DNA from: Propionivibrio sp.
Lineage (GTDB): Bacteria; Pseudomonadota; Gammaproteobacteria; Burkholderiales; Rhodocyclaceae
Direction: 5' to 3'
Length of the DNA stretch: 64,000 nt
Assembly: GCF_016790145.1 (NCBI RefSeq)
Contig: NZ_JAEUOI010000176.1
Coordinates: forward strand, 1 to 64,000
Below the pieces are notes generated by a model. The model was not told the DNA's origin. It was given only the letters and a program-made list of their open reading frames with translations, and searched no databases. Of this stretch, positions 45,599-54,959 are shown piece after piece. Made by a program: the position numbers and the translations under genes. Within the stretch, counting starts at the first letter, position 1. Each line of letters begins with the position of its first letter.

Positions 45599-46773
45599 AA
45601 CACGGCATCCTCACCATCAATGCCGGCTCGTCGTCGATCAAGTTTGCGCTGTTCGAGCTGAAGGGCGGGCTGGCGCGTCATCCCTCACTGTCCGGGCAGA
45701 TCGACGGACTCGGCGCCGAAGCCAGGCTGGTCGCCACCCATGGCAGCGGCCAGGCGTTTCCGGACGTCGGACTGAAACCGGGCGTCCAGCACCAGGAGGC
45801 CTTCGACGAACTGTTGCGCTGGCTCGGCGGACACAACGAGGACGACTGGAAAATCAGCGCGGTCGGCCACCGTGTCGTGCATGGCGGTGAATTGTATTCG
45901 CAGCCGATGGTGCTGACGCCGGAGGTGCTCGCCGAACTGGAACAGTTCATCGTACTGGCTCCCTTGCACCAGCCGCACAACCTGGCCGGCATCCGCGCCC
46001 TGTCGGCACGGCTGCCGCAGATACCGCAGATCGGTTGTTTCGATACCGCTTTCCATCGCACGCAGCCGCGCGTCGCCCAGCTCTTTGCCCTGCCCAGGGC
46101 GCTCTGCGCCGAGGGTGTCAAACGCTATGGTTTCCATGGCCTGTCCTACGAATATATCGCACGCGTACTGCCTGAGCACTCGGACAAAGCCAGTGGCCGC
46201 GTCATTGTTGCCCACCTCGGCAACGGCGCCAGCATGTGCGCCATGATCGACCGGCGCAGCCAGGCCACGTCGATGGGCTTCACTGCGATCGACGGCCTGA
46301 TGATGGGTACCCGGAGCGGTGCGCTCGACCCCGGCGTGATCCTCTACCTGCTGGAAAACAAGGGGCTCAACGTCAAGCAGCTTACCAGGCTGCTGTACAA
46401 GGAATCCGGCCTGCTCGGCGTTTCCGGCCTCAGCCAGGATATGCGTACGCTGCTGGCCAGCAGCGATGCGTCTGCCGCCGAAGCCGTCGAGCTCTTCTGC
46501 TACCGCGCCGTGACCCAGATCGGCTCGCTGGCCGCAACCATCGGCGGCATCGACGCACTGGTCTTTACCGGCGGCATCGGCGAACACGCGGCTGAAATCC
46601 GCCGCCGCATTGTCGAGGGCTGTCGCTGGCTCGGACTCGAACTTGATCCCGAGGCCAATACCGGCCAGCGCATTCATATCGGCACATCGTCCTGCCGCGT
46701 CGACGTGCTGGTCATCCCGACCGACGAGGAATGGATGATCGCTGACCACACCCAAGCGCTGCTCAGGCAATAA
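45595..46773 (+). CDS. ackA: Acetate kinase
   Basis: Reversible transfer of phosphate between acetate and ATP. The 392-residue protein has GILTINAGSSSIKFALFEL at the N terminus (phosphate loop), VGHRVVHGG near 95, RYGFHGLSYEYIAR near 178, IVAHLGNGASMCAM near 203 and ALVFTGGIGEHAAEIRRRI near 320. Translationally coupled to the hydratase-Pta gene by an ATGA overlap. The two together give an acetyl-CoA/acetate (or propionyl) module that could feed the PHA pathway or conserve energy. Confidence 0.96.
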   Translation: MKHGILTINAGSSSIKFALFELKGGLARHPSLSGQIDGLGAEARLVATHGSGQAFPDVGLKPGVQHQEAFDELLRWLGGHNEDDWKISAVGHRVVHGGELYSQPMVLTPEVLAELEQFIVLAPLHQPHNLAGIRALSARLPQIPQIGCFDTAFHRTQPRVAQLFALPRALCAEGVKRYGFHGLSYEYIARVLPEHSDKASGRVIVAHLGNGASMCAMIDRRSQATSMGFTAIDGLMMGTRSGALDPGVILYLLENKGLNVKQLTRLLYKESGLLGVSGLSQDMRTLLASSDASAAEAVELFCYRAVTQIGSLAATIGGIDALVFTGGIGEHAAEIRRRIVEGCRWLGLELDPEANTGQRIHIGTSSCRVDVLVIPTDEEWMIADHTQALLRQ

Positions 46774-46946
46774 ATCAGAAAATACGCTGGACAGACCGCA
46801 CAGGTCTCAAAACGCCGTTTCGCTTGATATCTGCTGCCACCTCTCGCCACACAGCCAGTTTTGTGCGGCGCAGCAAAAATTAGCCCGATTCGCTGAATCA
46901 CGCTGATTCGACTGTCTTTGCTGGCTGCTGCGCACAATCAAAAACA

Positions 46947-46958
46947 ACTACATTTAGT
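46947..46958. promoter_or_regulatory. NrdR-like box 1
   Basis: ACTACATTTAGT resembles the NrdR consensus ACACWATATAGTGT in its outer bases. Its centre (46952.5) is exactly 31 bases from the centre of box 2, the three-helical-turn spacing typical of paired NrdR sites ahead of ribonucleotide reductase genes. Confidence 0.55.
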
Positions 46959-46977
46959 AATTTTTCTGCCATGAGGC

Positions 46978-46989
46978 ACTATATGTAGT
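46978..46989. promoter_or_regulatory. NrdR-like box 2
   Basis: ACTATATGTAGT is the better match of the pair to NrdR sites (CACTATAT core), 140 bases before the nrdJ ATG. Boxes 1 and 2 lie on the same face of the helix. NrdR is a zinc-finger/ATP-cone repressor of nrd genes; its own gene is not in this window. Confidence 0.6.
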
Positions 46990-47129
46990 ATTTTTTACTT
47001 GATTCTCCGCAAAAACCTCGGCATGATTAGCCTGCTCCTCGTCGCACAAAGTCATTGCGCTTTGATCTCATCGAACCAGCGCACCCGTCTACACCGCACC
47101 TTGCAGCCACAAAAAAAGAGAGGAAAAAC

Positions 47130-50015
47130 ATGAGCCATAATGCACATCAACTGTCCTTGACCGAACTCGCTGAAACGCCGGGTAGCGATTCACTCGCCGA
47201 TCAGGAAATCTCCGCCGAAGTCCTCATCGAAAAATATGCCAAAGGCAGCGAAACCAGCGTCCATGACGTGCGCCGCCGTGTGGCGCGTGCCTTGGCCGCC
47301 ACTGAGGAAGAAAAATACCGCGCCCGCTGGGAAGAGCGCTTCCTGTGGGCACAGGAAAACGGCTTTGTCCCCGCCGGTCGCATCAACTCGGCTGCCGGTA
47401 CCCCGCTGGCGGCTACCCTGATCAATTGCTTCGTGCAACCGGTGGGCGACTCGATCGTCGAAATCGTCGACGGCAAACCCGGCATCTATAACGCGCTCGC
47501 CGAAGCCGCAGAAACCATGCGCCGCGGCGGTGGCGTCGGCTATGACTTCTCCTCAATCCGCCCGCAAGGAGCACAGGTCAAGGGCACGCAATCACGCGCG
47601 TCCGGCCCGGTCTCCTACATGCGCGTTTTCGACCGTTCGTGCGAAACCGTCGAATCCGCCGGCGCCCGCCGTGGCGCGCAGATGGGCGTACTGCGCTGCG
47701 ACCATCCGGACATTGAAGTTTTCATCCACGCCAAGGACAAAGGCGACCTCTCCAACTTCAATATCTCGATCGGCGTCACCGACCCCTTCATGCAGGCGGT
47801 CGAAGCCGATGCCGAGGTTGAGCTCGTGCATCGCGCCGAACCCAATGTCGACATGAAATCCGCCGGCGCCTATCTGCGCGAAGACGGTATCTGGGTCTAC
47901 CGCAAGGTTCGCGCCCGCGACCTGTGGGACCAGGTAATGAGGTCCACCTACGATCATGCCGAACCGGGAATTCTCTTCCTTGACCGCATGAACAAGGACA
48001 ACAACCTTTACTACTGCGAAGTCATCGAGGCCACCAACCCCTGTGCCGAACAGCCGCTGCCGCCTTATGGCTGCTGCTGCCTGGGCTCGATCAACCTGAC
48101 CCTGTTCGTCAGGCACGCCTTTACCGAGCACGCCGAGTTTGATTTTGCCGCTTTCGGCGAAGTGGTCAAGGTGTCCACCCGCATGCTAGACAACGTGCTC
48201 GACGTGACGGCCTGGCCGCTTGAGCGCCAGCGCGAAGAAGCCGCCAACAAGCGTCGGGTCGGTCTCGGCTATACCGGCCTCGGTGATGCCCTGTGCATGC
48301 TCTGCCTGCGCTATGATCGCCCGGAAGCCACCGTCATGGGCGCCCGTATCTCCGAGCACATGCGCAACACGGCCTATCTCGCCTCGGTCGAACTGGCCAG
48401 GGAACGCGGCGCCTTTCCGCTGTTCAATGCCGAACTGTACCTCTCCGGTGGCAACTTTGCCTCGCGTCTGCCGACCGAGATCAAGGCTGAAATCCGCAAG
48501 CATGGCCTGCGCAATTCGCACCTGCTTTCGATCGCGCCCACCGGCACCATCTCGCTGGCCTTTGCCGACAATGCCAGCAACGGCATCGAACCGCCCTTCT
48601 CCTGGACTTACAACCGCAAGAAGCGCATGCAGGATGGAACACTCAAGGAATACGCCGTCGAAGACTACGCCTGGCGTCTCTACAAGCACCTGGGCGGTGA
48701 TGTCGGGACGCTGCCCGACTACTTCGTCACCGCGCTGGAAATCTCTGCGCAGGCTCACAAGGACATGGTCGCCGCCGTTGCACCGTACATCGATACCTCG
48801 ATCTCGAAGACCGTCAACGTCCCGGCCGATTACCCCTACGAGGATTTTCAGGATCTCTACATGAGCGCCTGGAAATCCGGCCTCAAGGGCTTGGCGACCT
48901 ACCGTCCGAACAGCGTTCTCGGCTCGGTGCTCTCGGTTGAGACAAGCAAACCGGTTGATGACAAGAAGCAGCCACAGGACTTTATCGGCGGCGATGCCAA
49001 CCGCCGCCTGTCAATCAAGAACCTGCCAGCCCCGGTGCTCTCCAGCCTGCGCTGGCCGGGTCGCCCGGATCTGCCGGAAGGCAACATGGCATGGACCTAC
49101 ATGATCGAGCACGAACTCGGCAAATTCGCTCTGTTCGTCGGCCATGTCGAGCAGGAAGGCCGCTCCTGGCCGTTTGAAGCCTGGGTCAACGGACCGGCGC
49201 AGCCGCGTGGCCTCGGTGCCGTGGCCAAGACTCTGTCGATGGACATGCGCGCCGACGACCACGGCTGGCTGGCGCTCAAGCTCGAATCGCTGGCCAGGAC
49301 ACCGAATGGCGAAGGTTTCGACATGGCGTTCCCGCCGCATGGCGAGCGCCAGCGCATGCCGTCACTCGTCTCCGCGATGGCGCGCCTGATCCAGTACCGC
49401 GTTGAACAACTCGGCGCCTTCAAGAAGGAAGGCCCGACGCCGGTGCTTGACGCCCTGTTCAGCCGCAAAGAGCCAAAGACCGGCACCGACGGCACGCTCT
49501 CCTGGACGGTCGACATCTTCAACCCGGCGACCGACGAAGACTTCGTTCTCGGTCTGAAGGAAATCACCCTGCCCGACGGCGTGACCCGCCCCTACTCGGT
49601 GTGGCTCTCCGGCAACTATCCGCGCGCCCTTGACGGCCTGACCAAGCTCCTCTCGCTCGACATGCGTGTCCTCGACCCGGCCTGGATCGGCATGAAGCTC
49701 AGGAAACTGCTCGACTACCCCGAGCCCCTTGGCGATTTCATGGCCTTCATCCCCGGCACCCGGCGCCAGACCAACTACCCGTCAACGGTCGCCTATATGG
49801 CGCAACTCATCATCCACCGCTACGCAATGCTCGGCATCCTCGATGAAAAGGGCATACCGCTGCAACAGATGGGTATTCTTGAAGTCCCGGCCGGCAGCAC
49901 GGCAGCCAAGCCGACGGCCGGCAAACTGTGCAGCGAATGCGGCAACCACACGATGATCCGCAAGGACGGTTGCGACTTCTGTACTGCCTGCGGCGCCGTT
50001 GGCACTTGCGGCTAG
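47130..50015 (+). CDS. nrdJ: Adenosylcobalamin-dependent ribonucleoside-diphosphate reductase (class II)
   Basis: Makes deoxyribonucleotides using B12, with or without oxygen. The 961-residue protein has the redox-site Cys100 ([13 protein letters not shown]), the glycine-rich stretch [15 protein letters not shown] near 131, [20 protein letters not shown] with the thiyl-radical region (Cys305 at NPCAEQ), [10 protein letters not shown] near 472, and a C-terminal zinc-ribbon tail with CSECG and CDFCTACG. Start ATG 47130 has AGAGG 7 bases upstream. Paired NrdR-like boxes upstream and a strong terminator downstream point to an independent unit. No class I or III genes are nearby. Confidence 0.96.
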   Translation: MSHNAHQLSLTELAETPGSDSLADQEISAEVLIEKYAKGSETSVHDVRRRVARALAATEEEKYRARWEERFLWAQENGFVPAGRINSAAGTPLAATLINCFVQPVGDSIVEIVDGKPGIYNALAEAAETMRRGGGVGYDFSSIRPQGAQVKGTQSRASGPVSYMRVFDRSCETVESAGARRGAQMGVLRCDHPDIEVFIHAKDKGDLSNFNISIGVTDPFMQAVEADAEVELVHRAEPNVDMKSAGAYLREDGIWVYRKVRARDLWDQVMRSTYDHAEPGILFLDRMNKDNNLYYCEVIEATNPCAEQPLPPYGCCCLGSINLTLFVRHAFTEHAEFDFAAFGEVVKVSTRMLDNVLDVTAWPLERQREEAANKRRVGLGYTGLGDALCMLCLRYDRPEATVMGARISEHMRNTAYLASVELARERGAFPLFNAELYLSGGNFASRLPTEIKAEIRKHGLRNSHLLSIAPTGTISLAFADNASNGIEPPFSWTYNRKKRMQDGTLKEYAVEDYAWRLYKHLGGDVGTLPDYFVTALEISAQAHKDMVAAVAPYIDTSISKTVNVPADYPYEDFQDLYMSAWKSGLKGLATYRPNSVLGSVLSVETSKPVDDKKQPQDFIGGDANRRLSIKNLPAPVLSSLRWPGRPDLPEGNMAWTYMIEHELGKFALFVGHVEQEGRSWPFEAWVNGPAQPRGLGAVAKTLSMDMRADDHGWLALKLESLARTPNGEGFDMAFPPHGERQRMPSLVSAMARLIQYRVEQLGAFKKEGPTPVLDALFSRKEPKTGTDGTLSWTVDIFNPATDEDFVLGLKEITLPDGVTRPYSVWLSGNYPRALDGLTKLLSLDMRVLDPAWIGMKLRKLLDYPEPLGDFMAFIPGTRRQTNYPSTVAYMAQLIIHRYAMLGILDEKGIPLQQMGILEVPAGSTAAKPTAGKLCSECGNHTMIRKDGCDFCTACGAVGTCG

Positions 50016-50036
50016 CTCGCTTTAGCCCGTAGTCAG

Positions 50037-50080
50037 AATCCCCAGGGTCTGCTTTCTACAGCCCTGGGGATTTTATTTCT
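50037..50080 (+). terminator. Rho-independent terminator of nrdJ
   Basis: AATCCCCAGGG (50037-50047) pairs perfectly with CCCTGGGGATT (50062-50072), an 11-base stem, and is followed by a T-rich run (TTATTTCT). It is 21 bases past the nrdJ stop and could also serve the convergent uspA side. Confidence 0.85.
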
Positions 50081-50152
50081 CCGGAAACAGCTTCAGAATA
50101 GACGTTTGGAGGCCGTGGAAATCGGTCTCCAAGCCCGCGGTCCCCCTCCCCG

Positions 50153-50605
50153 TTACTCGCCGCGCACCAGCAACAGCGAAGTTTCTGCCTTGCGCACCAG
50201 TCGCTCGGCGACGCTGCCGACAAAGAAGCGTTCCATTCCCCGCCGACCGTGCGTGCCGATGACGATCAGATCGGCCTTCCACTCTTCCGCCGCATCCGCG
50301 AGCATGTCGGAAACATGTTTCACTTCCGATTCGATCAGTCGGGTTTCAACCTCGACCCCCGCTGCACGCGCCGTATCGGCAGCCTTGCCCAGGAAACCCG
50401 ATGCGCCAAGGCGCAACTTGTACTCGGCCTTGCCCACACTGTTCGGCAGCATCATTTCCATTTTGCGACTGGAAAAAATCGTCTCATCGATGGCGTGGCA
50501 AATAATCAGTTGCGCCGTACTGACTTTGGCCAGTTCAATCGCGGTTTCCAATACACGGTTGGTCATGAAGCTTTCGTCAACGGCCACCAGTATTCGCTTG
50601 TACAT
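50153..50605 (-). CDS. Universal stress protein (UspA family)
   Basis: A 150-residue Usp-fold protein. The N-terminal strand MYKRILVAVDESFMTNRVLE and the ATP-binding loop near the C terminus (VIGTHGRRGMERFFVGSVAE, matching G-x2-G-x9-G-S) place it among ATP-binding members. Stress or energy-starvation roles are known for the family; the specific trigger is unknown. Convergent with nrdJ and divergent from the TRAP binding-protein gene. Confidence 0.9.
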   Translation of the reverse strand: MYKRILVAVDESFMTNRVLETAIELAKVSTAQLIICHAIDETIFSSRKMEMMLPNSVGKAEYKLRLGASGFLGKAADTARAAGVEVETRLIESEVKHVSDMLADAAEEWKADLIVIGTHGRRGMERFFVGSVAERLVRKAETSLLLVRGE

Positions 50606-50919
50606 TTTCCTGCTCCATTCATTCCGGAAAAAACCATTTTAACCTCAGCGGCCCCTGGACAAGCACTCTGGGCGACCTCGTGGCACGCCTGATTATACAA
50701 ACAGGTTAGCTCAAGTGATCATCCAAAACCTGCGTTCAGGCTGAAATGCGGTGAGTTGACGATCCTGCCAAGTCTGTAAACTTACAATTCTTTCAGTCTG
50801 CAATTCAGCCAGCACTCAAGGAAATAAACATAAACTAATCGGTGCTAGCATGCCAAACACGTTTGCATTGGCTATAATTAATTTGCTGTCAGCATTTAAA
50901 CCACAAGAGGAGACAAATC
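50606..50919. other. Intergenic region between uspA and dctP-like gene
   Basis: No gene. A TATAAT at 50873-50878 is a likely -10 for the TRAP binding-protein gene. No convincing -35, FadR-type operator or repeat was found. Confidence 0.45.
50873..50878 (+). promoter_or_regulatory. Probable -10 box of the TRAP binding-protein gene
   Basis: TATAAT, 41 bases before the ATG at 50920, which has a GAGGAG site. A -35 hexamer at proper spacing is not clear, so activator dependence is possible. Confidence 0.4.
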
Positions 50920-51999
50920 ATGGAAAGACGTTCATTTTTGAAAAAAGCAGGTGTTGGTATTGCGGCCGGTGCCGTGGCCATGCCCGCGCTTGCCCAGAAT
51001 GCCCCGACCATCAAGTGGCGCCTGGCTTCGAGCTTCCCGAAGAGCCTTGACACCATTTATGGCGGTGCGGAACACATGGCCAAGCGCGTCTCGGAAGCGA
51101 CCGGCGGCAAGTTCCAGATTCAGGTGTTTGCTGCGGGCGAGATTGTTCCCGGCCCCGGCGTGCTCGATGCCGTCAAGGACAACACCGTTGAAATGGGACA
51201 CACCGTCTCGTATTATTTTTACGGCAAGGATCCGACGTACGCCTTTGACGCCGCCGTCCCTTTCGGCATGACCAACCGGCAAATGGACGCCTGGTACCGT
51301 TATGGAAATGGCACCAAGCTGATGGGCGATTTTTTCGCCAAAGTCAATATCATACCGATTCCCTGTGGCAACACCGGTACGCAGATGGGCGGCTGGTATC
51401 GCAAGGAAATCAAGACCGTAGCCGATTTGAAAGGTCTGAAAATCCGTATCGGCGGCTTCGCTGGCGCGGTTCTCTCCAAGCTGGGTGCCGTTCCGCAACA
51501 AATCCCAGGTAGCGACATTTACCCGGCACTGGAAAAAGGCACGATCGACGCGGCCGAATGGGTTGGCCCGTATGACGACCAGAAGCTCGGCTTCAACAAG
51601 GTGGCCAAGTTTTACTACTATCCCGGCTGGTGGGAAGGCGGCCCGCAGGTATCGGCCTACATCAATGCCAAGAAGTTCGCCGAATTGCCTAAGGAGTACC
51701 AGACCATTCTGCAACTCGCCTGTGCCGATGCCCATGTCGACATGATTGCAAAATACGATGCCAAAAACCCGACAGCGCTCAAGCAACTGGTGGGTTCCGG
51801 TACGGTGCTGAAGCAATTCCCCAAGGAAGTACTGGATGCCTCCTACAAGGCGGCGATGGAAGTATATGCCGAAACATCGTCAAGCAACGCCGAGTTCAAG
51901 AAGGTGTACGAGGACTACAGGAAGTTCATGGACGATCAGAACGTATGGCACCGTGTTGCCGAAGGCTCGTACGCGAACTTCATGTTTAGCAAGCGATAA
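50920..51999 (+). CDS. TRAP transporter substrate-binding protein, TakP-like (DctP family)
   Basis: A 359-residue periplasmic solute receptor. The N terminus MERRSFLKKAGVG is a twin-arginine (Tat) signal with cleavage near PALAQ. The mature protein begins WRLASSFPKSLDTIYGGAE, characteristic of TakP-type receptors for alpha-keto acids such as pyruvate; GNTGTQMGGWYRKE (Gln) near 150, KIRIGG (Arg) near 173 and AAEWVGPYDD (Glu-Trp) near 210 match residues that bind the carboxylate and cation in that family. Substrate is inferred. It is convergent with its likely permease genes. Confidence 0.9.
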   Translation: MERRSFLKKAGVGIAAGAVAMPALAQNAPTIKWRLASSFPKSLDTIYGGAEHMAKRVSEATGGKFQIQVFAAGEIVPGPGVLDAVKDNTVEMGHTVSYYFYGKDPTYAFDAAVPFGMTNRQMDAWYRYGNGTKLMGDFFAKVNIIPIPCGNTGTQMGGWYRKEIKTVADLKGLKIRIGGFAGAVLSKLGAVPQQIPGSDIYPALEKGTIDAAEWVGPYDDQKLGFNKVAKFYYYPGWWEGGPQVSAYINAKKFAELPKEYQTILQLACADAHVDMIAKYDAKNPTALKQLVGSGTVLKQFPKEVLDASYKAAMEVYAETSSSNAEFKKVYEDYRKFMDDQNVWHRVAEGSYANFMFSKR

Positions 52000-52049
52000 G
52001 CGGCCTGCTGGTGGGTCTGTTGTAGCGGACTCTCCTGGCAAACCGACGA

Positions 52050-52078
52050 ACGGGGGCGATTGCCTCCGTTTTTCTTTT
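52050..52078 (+). terminator. Rho-independent terminator after the TRAP binding-protein gene
   Basis: ACGGGGGC-GATT-GCCTCCGT forms an 8-base stem with one mismatch, followed by TTTTTCTTTT. It lies 50 bases past the stop codon. Confidence 0.75.
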
Positions 52079-52153
52079 GCGGCATCCAAGATCAAATTCA
52101 ATGGCGCGCCCCGCCGAAGCGGGTTTTGTCTGACCGGCGAAAACGCAGGAGAC

Positions 52154-53653
52154 TTACTTCGCAGGCTCCGGTTTCATCGAATCCATGATGGCTTTGTTGG
52201 CTGCGTCTTCTGCGGCTTTTGAATCTGCCGGTGTGCTTTCCTGCCCTGGTGTCGTCGCAGGATTGCCATAGTACGAGCTTGGCATCTCGATCTGCACCGA
52301 ATCGAGATCGACCTTCACGTCCTTGTCCAGTCCGAAAGTCACCATCTGCGGGAACATGATGACCAGCGCAATCATGATGATCTGGATGCAGACAAAAGGA
52401 ATCGCGCCCCAGTAGATGTCTGTCGTCTTGATCGTCGGCGGTGCGACCGAGCGCAGATAGAACAGCGCGAAACCGAACGGCGGATGCATGAACGAGGTCT
52501 GCATGTTCACCGCGAGCAGCACACCAAACCAGATCAGGTCGATTCCCAGCTTGTCGGCGACCGGCCCGAGTAGCGGAACGACGATGAATGAAAGCTCGAA
52601 GAAGTCGAGGAAGAAGGCGAGCAGGAAAACGAGAATGTTCACCACGATCAGGAAGCCGATCTGGCCACCGGGCAGGCCGCTCAACAGGTGCTCGACCCAT
52701 TTGTGTCCATCGACACCGTAAAAGGTGAGCGAGAAGACCCGCGCGCCGACCAGAATGAAGACCACGAAAGTCGTCAGCTTGGCCGTCGTTTCCATGGCCT
52801 GCCTGAGCAGTTTCCATGACAAGCGCTTGCGACCGATGGCCATGAACAGCGCTCCGGTCGCACCCATCGCGCCGCCCTCGGTCGGGGTGGCAATTCCGAG
52901 GAAAATGGTGCCGAGTACAAGAAAGATCAGGAACAGCGGCGGTACCAGCGTCGTCAGCACCCTCAGCAGCAGCTTGACGCCGCGAATCGAGCGCGCCTCG
53001 AGTGGCAGCGCCGGCACCCACTCCGGCTTGAAAATGGCGATGAGGATAACGTAGCCCACATAGAGGCCGGTCAGCACGAAGCCGGGAATGAATGCGCCGG
53101 CATACATGTCGCCAACCGATTTGCCGAGTTGGTCGGCCATGATGATCAGCACCAGCGACGGCGGGATGATCTGCGCCAGGGTACCGGAGGCGGCAATGAC
53201 GCCGGAGGCCAGCTTCTTGTCGTAGCCGTAGCGCAGCATGATCGGCAGCGAGATGAGACCCATCGAGATGACCGAGGCAGCGACAACGCCGGTGGTTGCC
53301 GCGAGCAGCGCTCCGACGAAGATCACCGCGAATGCCAGTCCACCGCGCAGTGGGCCGAAGAGCTGGCCGATGGTATCAAGCAGGTCTTCGGCCATCCCGG
53401 ATCGTTCGAGGATCAGACCCATGAAAGTGAAGAAAGGAATGGCCAGCAAGGTGTCGTTGGCCATCACGCCATAGATTCTGTCTGGCAGCGCCTGGAAAAG
53501 CTGTGGACCGAGCAGGCCGAGCTCAATGCCGACCAGGCCGAAGAATATGCCGTTGGCGGCCAGGGCAAAAGCGACCGGGAAACCGATGAGCATGAACAGC
53601 ACCATCGAGGCGAAAATGATCGGCGCCATGTTGTTGATCATGAACTCGGTCAT
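52154..53653 (-). CDS. dctM: TRAP transporter large permease subunit (DctM)
   Basis: The ion-coupled channel subunit of a TRAP system, 499 residues from ATG 53653. It has about 12 membrane segments, beginning APIIFASMVLFMLIGFPVAF, with GVVAASVISMGLISLPIMLR near 125 and ATPTEGGAMGATGALF near 270. The C-terminal tail after about 440 is hydrophilic. The GTG 3 bases earlier is a weaker start; the ATG overlaps the dctQ stop by one base (TGATG). dctQ precedes it. Its binding protein is the convergent gene at 50920. Confidence 0.93.
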   Translation of the reverse strand: MTEFMINNMAPIIFASMVLFMLIGFPVAFALAANGIFFGLVGIELGLLGPQLFQALPDRIYGVMANDTLLAIPFFTFMGLILERSGMAEDLLDTIGQLFGPLRGGLAFAVIFVGALLAATTGVVAASVISMGLISLPIMLRYGYDKKLASGVIAASGTLAQIIPPSLVLIIMADQLGKSVGDMYAGAFIPGFVLTGLYVGYVILIAIFKPEWVPALPLEARSIRGVKLLLRVLTTLVPPLFLIFLVLGTIFLGIATPTEGGAMGATGALFMAIGRKRLSWKLLRQAMETTAKLTTFVVFILVGARVFSLTFYGVDGHKWVEHLLSGLPGGQIGFLIVVNILVFLLAFFLDFFELSFIVVPLLGPVADKLGIDLIWFGVLLAVNMQTSFMHPPFGFALFYLRSVAPPTIKTTDIYWGAIPFVCIQIIMIALVIMFPQMVTFGLDKDVKVDLDSVQIEMPSSYYGNPATTPGQESTPADSKAAEDAANKAIMDSMKPEPAK

Positions 53654-54240
53654 CACAGGTCTCCCTTCTGTGCCTTGATGGCGAGTGCAAGCTCTTCTTC
53701 AGGAGTCAGCGTGTGTAGTTTCTCGGTCGGGTCGGGGCACAAGCCCTGCAGGAAGCCGATGCGCTTGATCAGCTCCGAGACCCCTTGCATCACGAGCAGG
53801 AAAAAGCCGACCGGTATCATCAGGCGTGCCGGCCAGACGGCGAGTCCGCCCGAATTATTGGACTGTTCGTTGCTGTGCAGTGCGAGCAGGAAAATCGGCC
53901 ACGACATCCACATGATGGCAATCGCCATCGGCATCAGGAAAAAGAGGATGCCGAAAATGTCGATCCAGGCCTGGCCGCGCTTCGAAAATTTGCCGGAGAT
54001 GACATCGATACGCACATGCTCGTTCTTCATCAGCGTGTAGCCGGAGCCGAGCAGAAATATCATCCCGAACAGATACCACTGGATTTCGAGGAAGGCGTTT
54101 GAACTGTAGTTGATGGTGTAGCGCATGATGGCATTGCCAGCGCTGATCAATGTGACGATCAATACCAGCCAGATGATCGACTTGCCGATCCGCTCGGTCA
54201 GTGCATCGATCAATTTAGAGAGCTTGAGTAAAGCATTCAC
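53653..54240 (-). CDS. dctQ: TRAP transporter small permease subunit (DctQ)
   Basis: A 195-residue membrane protein with four hydrophobic segments (IIWLVLIVTLISAGNAIMRY, WYLFGMIFLLGSGYTL, DIFGILFFLMPMAIAIMWM and LMIPVGFFLLVMQGVSELIK). It forms the permease with DctM. The conserved NEHVRIDVISGKFSKRGQAW near residue 72 is the family signature. The start is a GTG at 54240, with a GGAGG site 8 bases upstream. It is the first gene of the dctQM pair. Confidence 0.92.
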   Translation of the reverse strand: MNALLKLSKLIDALTERIGKSIIWLVLIVTLISAGNAIMRYTINYSSNAFLEIQWYLFGMIFLLGSGYTLMKNEHVRIDVISGKFSKRGQAWIDIFGILFFLMPMAIAIMWMSWPIFLLALHSNEQSNNSGGLAVWPARLMIPVGFFLLVMQGVSELIKRIGFLQGLCPDPTEKLHTLTPEEELALAIKAQKGDL

Positions 54241-54959
54241 TAAACATCCCTCCGAAGATCATTGCAAAATTTTGGTTTCTCGGTCCCGATCGCTCTATTT
54301 ATGCTCTGAGGCTTGATAATGTATCCGTCTACCCGACAAAAAACAACTTGGATCGCTGAGTCAATACAGCATTTGCCTCAGAACAGGAACGGGGTCGCGA
54401 CTAGCCGCCTGGAATTGCCCAATGGCCAGATTGAAGGAGATGCTTGACGCGAAGAAATTGGGACGCCCGACCTGCCGGTCGATGCAGCCTGTCCCCAGAC
54501 GCCAATTACAAGGGCGCAACGTTATGCCAGGGCGATGACCATCATTGGCAAGCACGTTATACACAATAACTGCAGACCCTGCCCGGTTTCATTCCGGTTC
54601 ATTGCATCTGCGTCGGAGTGGAAGGATTGGACCAGAACCATCGCAGCGGTTGCCACGGCGATCAAGTGCGGCGAGATCATCCTTCCGGTATAACCGCCGC
54701 TCGTGCTGGTCGCGACCAGCAGCGCATCGGCGATGCCAATCGGCTGTGCGCTAATCGCTTGCTGGTTACACTGCGGCGACCTCACGCTATTTTGTCTCCA
54801 GCACTTTAGCAGTGGCCTGGAATCCATCCGGGAAAGCAGACAACATCGGAGAATGAATGCTTTGAAGACCTCGCCACATGGTTATTGACCATGGGATGCC
54901 GAAGCGATGAATCATCGCTGCGGCACCTTTGTGCACATCCTTATGCCAGCGAAAACTGC
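54241..54959. other. Intergenic region with permease remnant
   Basis: About 720 bases without an intact gene. A degraded lactate-permease C-terminal segment lies on the minus strand at 54627-54746 (listed separately). The rest (54241-54626 and 54747-54959) shows nothing recognisable; it is probably the decayed body and flanks of that gene. Confidence 0.5.
54627..54746 (-). pseudogene. Lactate permease C-terminal remnant
   Basis: On the minus strand this codes [18 protein letters not shown] then [21 protein letters not shown], which parallels the intact permease just upstream (GIDPVITMSANTSGGVCGKM, then ISPQSIAVATGATGLV). About 40 residues align; no start, no body and no frame continuing the family before or after. 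The frame (54522-54827) begins and ends in unrelated sequence. It is a decayed fragment of a second copy, and its N-terminal counterpart lies at 56796-56978, on the other side of the intact gene. Confidence 0.7.

Larger units (their letters stand above)
46774..47129. other. Intergenic region ackA-nrdJ
   Basis: About 356 bases without a gene. It holds GATTC/GAATC palindromes around 46890-46915, two NrdR-like boxes at 46947-46958 and 46978-46989 (listed separately), and an AGAGG ribosome site before the nrdJ ATG. No B12 riboswitch box was recognised. Confidence 0.6.

Noticed and set aside
46774..47129. B12 riboswitch ahead of the cobalamin-dependent nrdJ
   Set aside because: No B12-box-like sequence or matching architecture was found; the paired NrdR-like boxes explain the region better.
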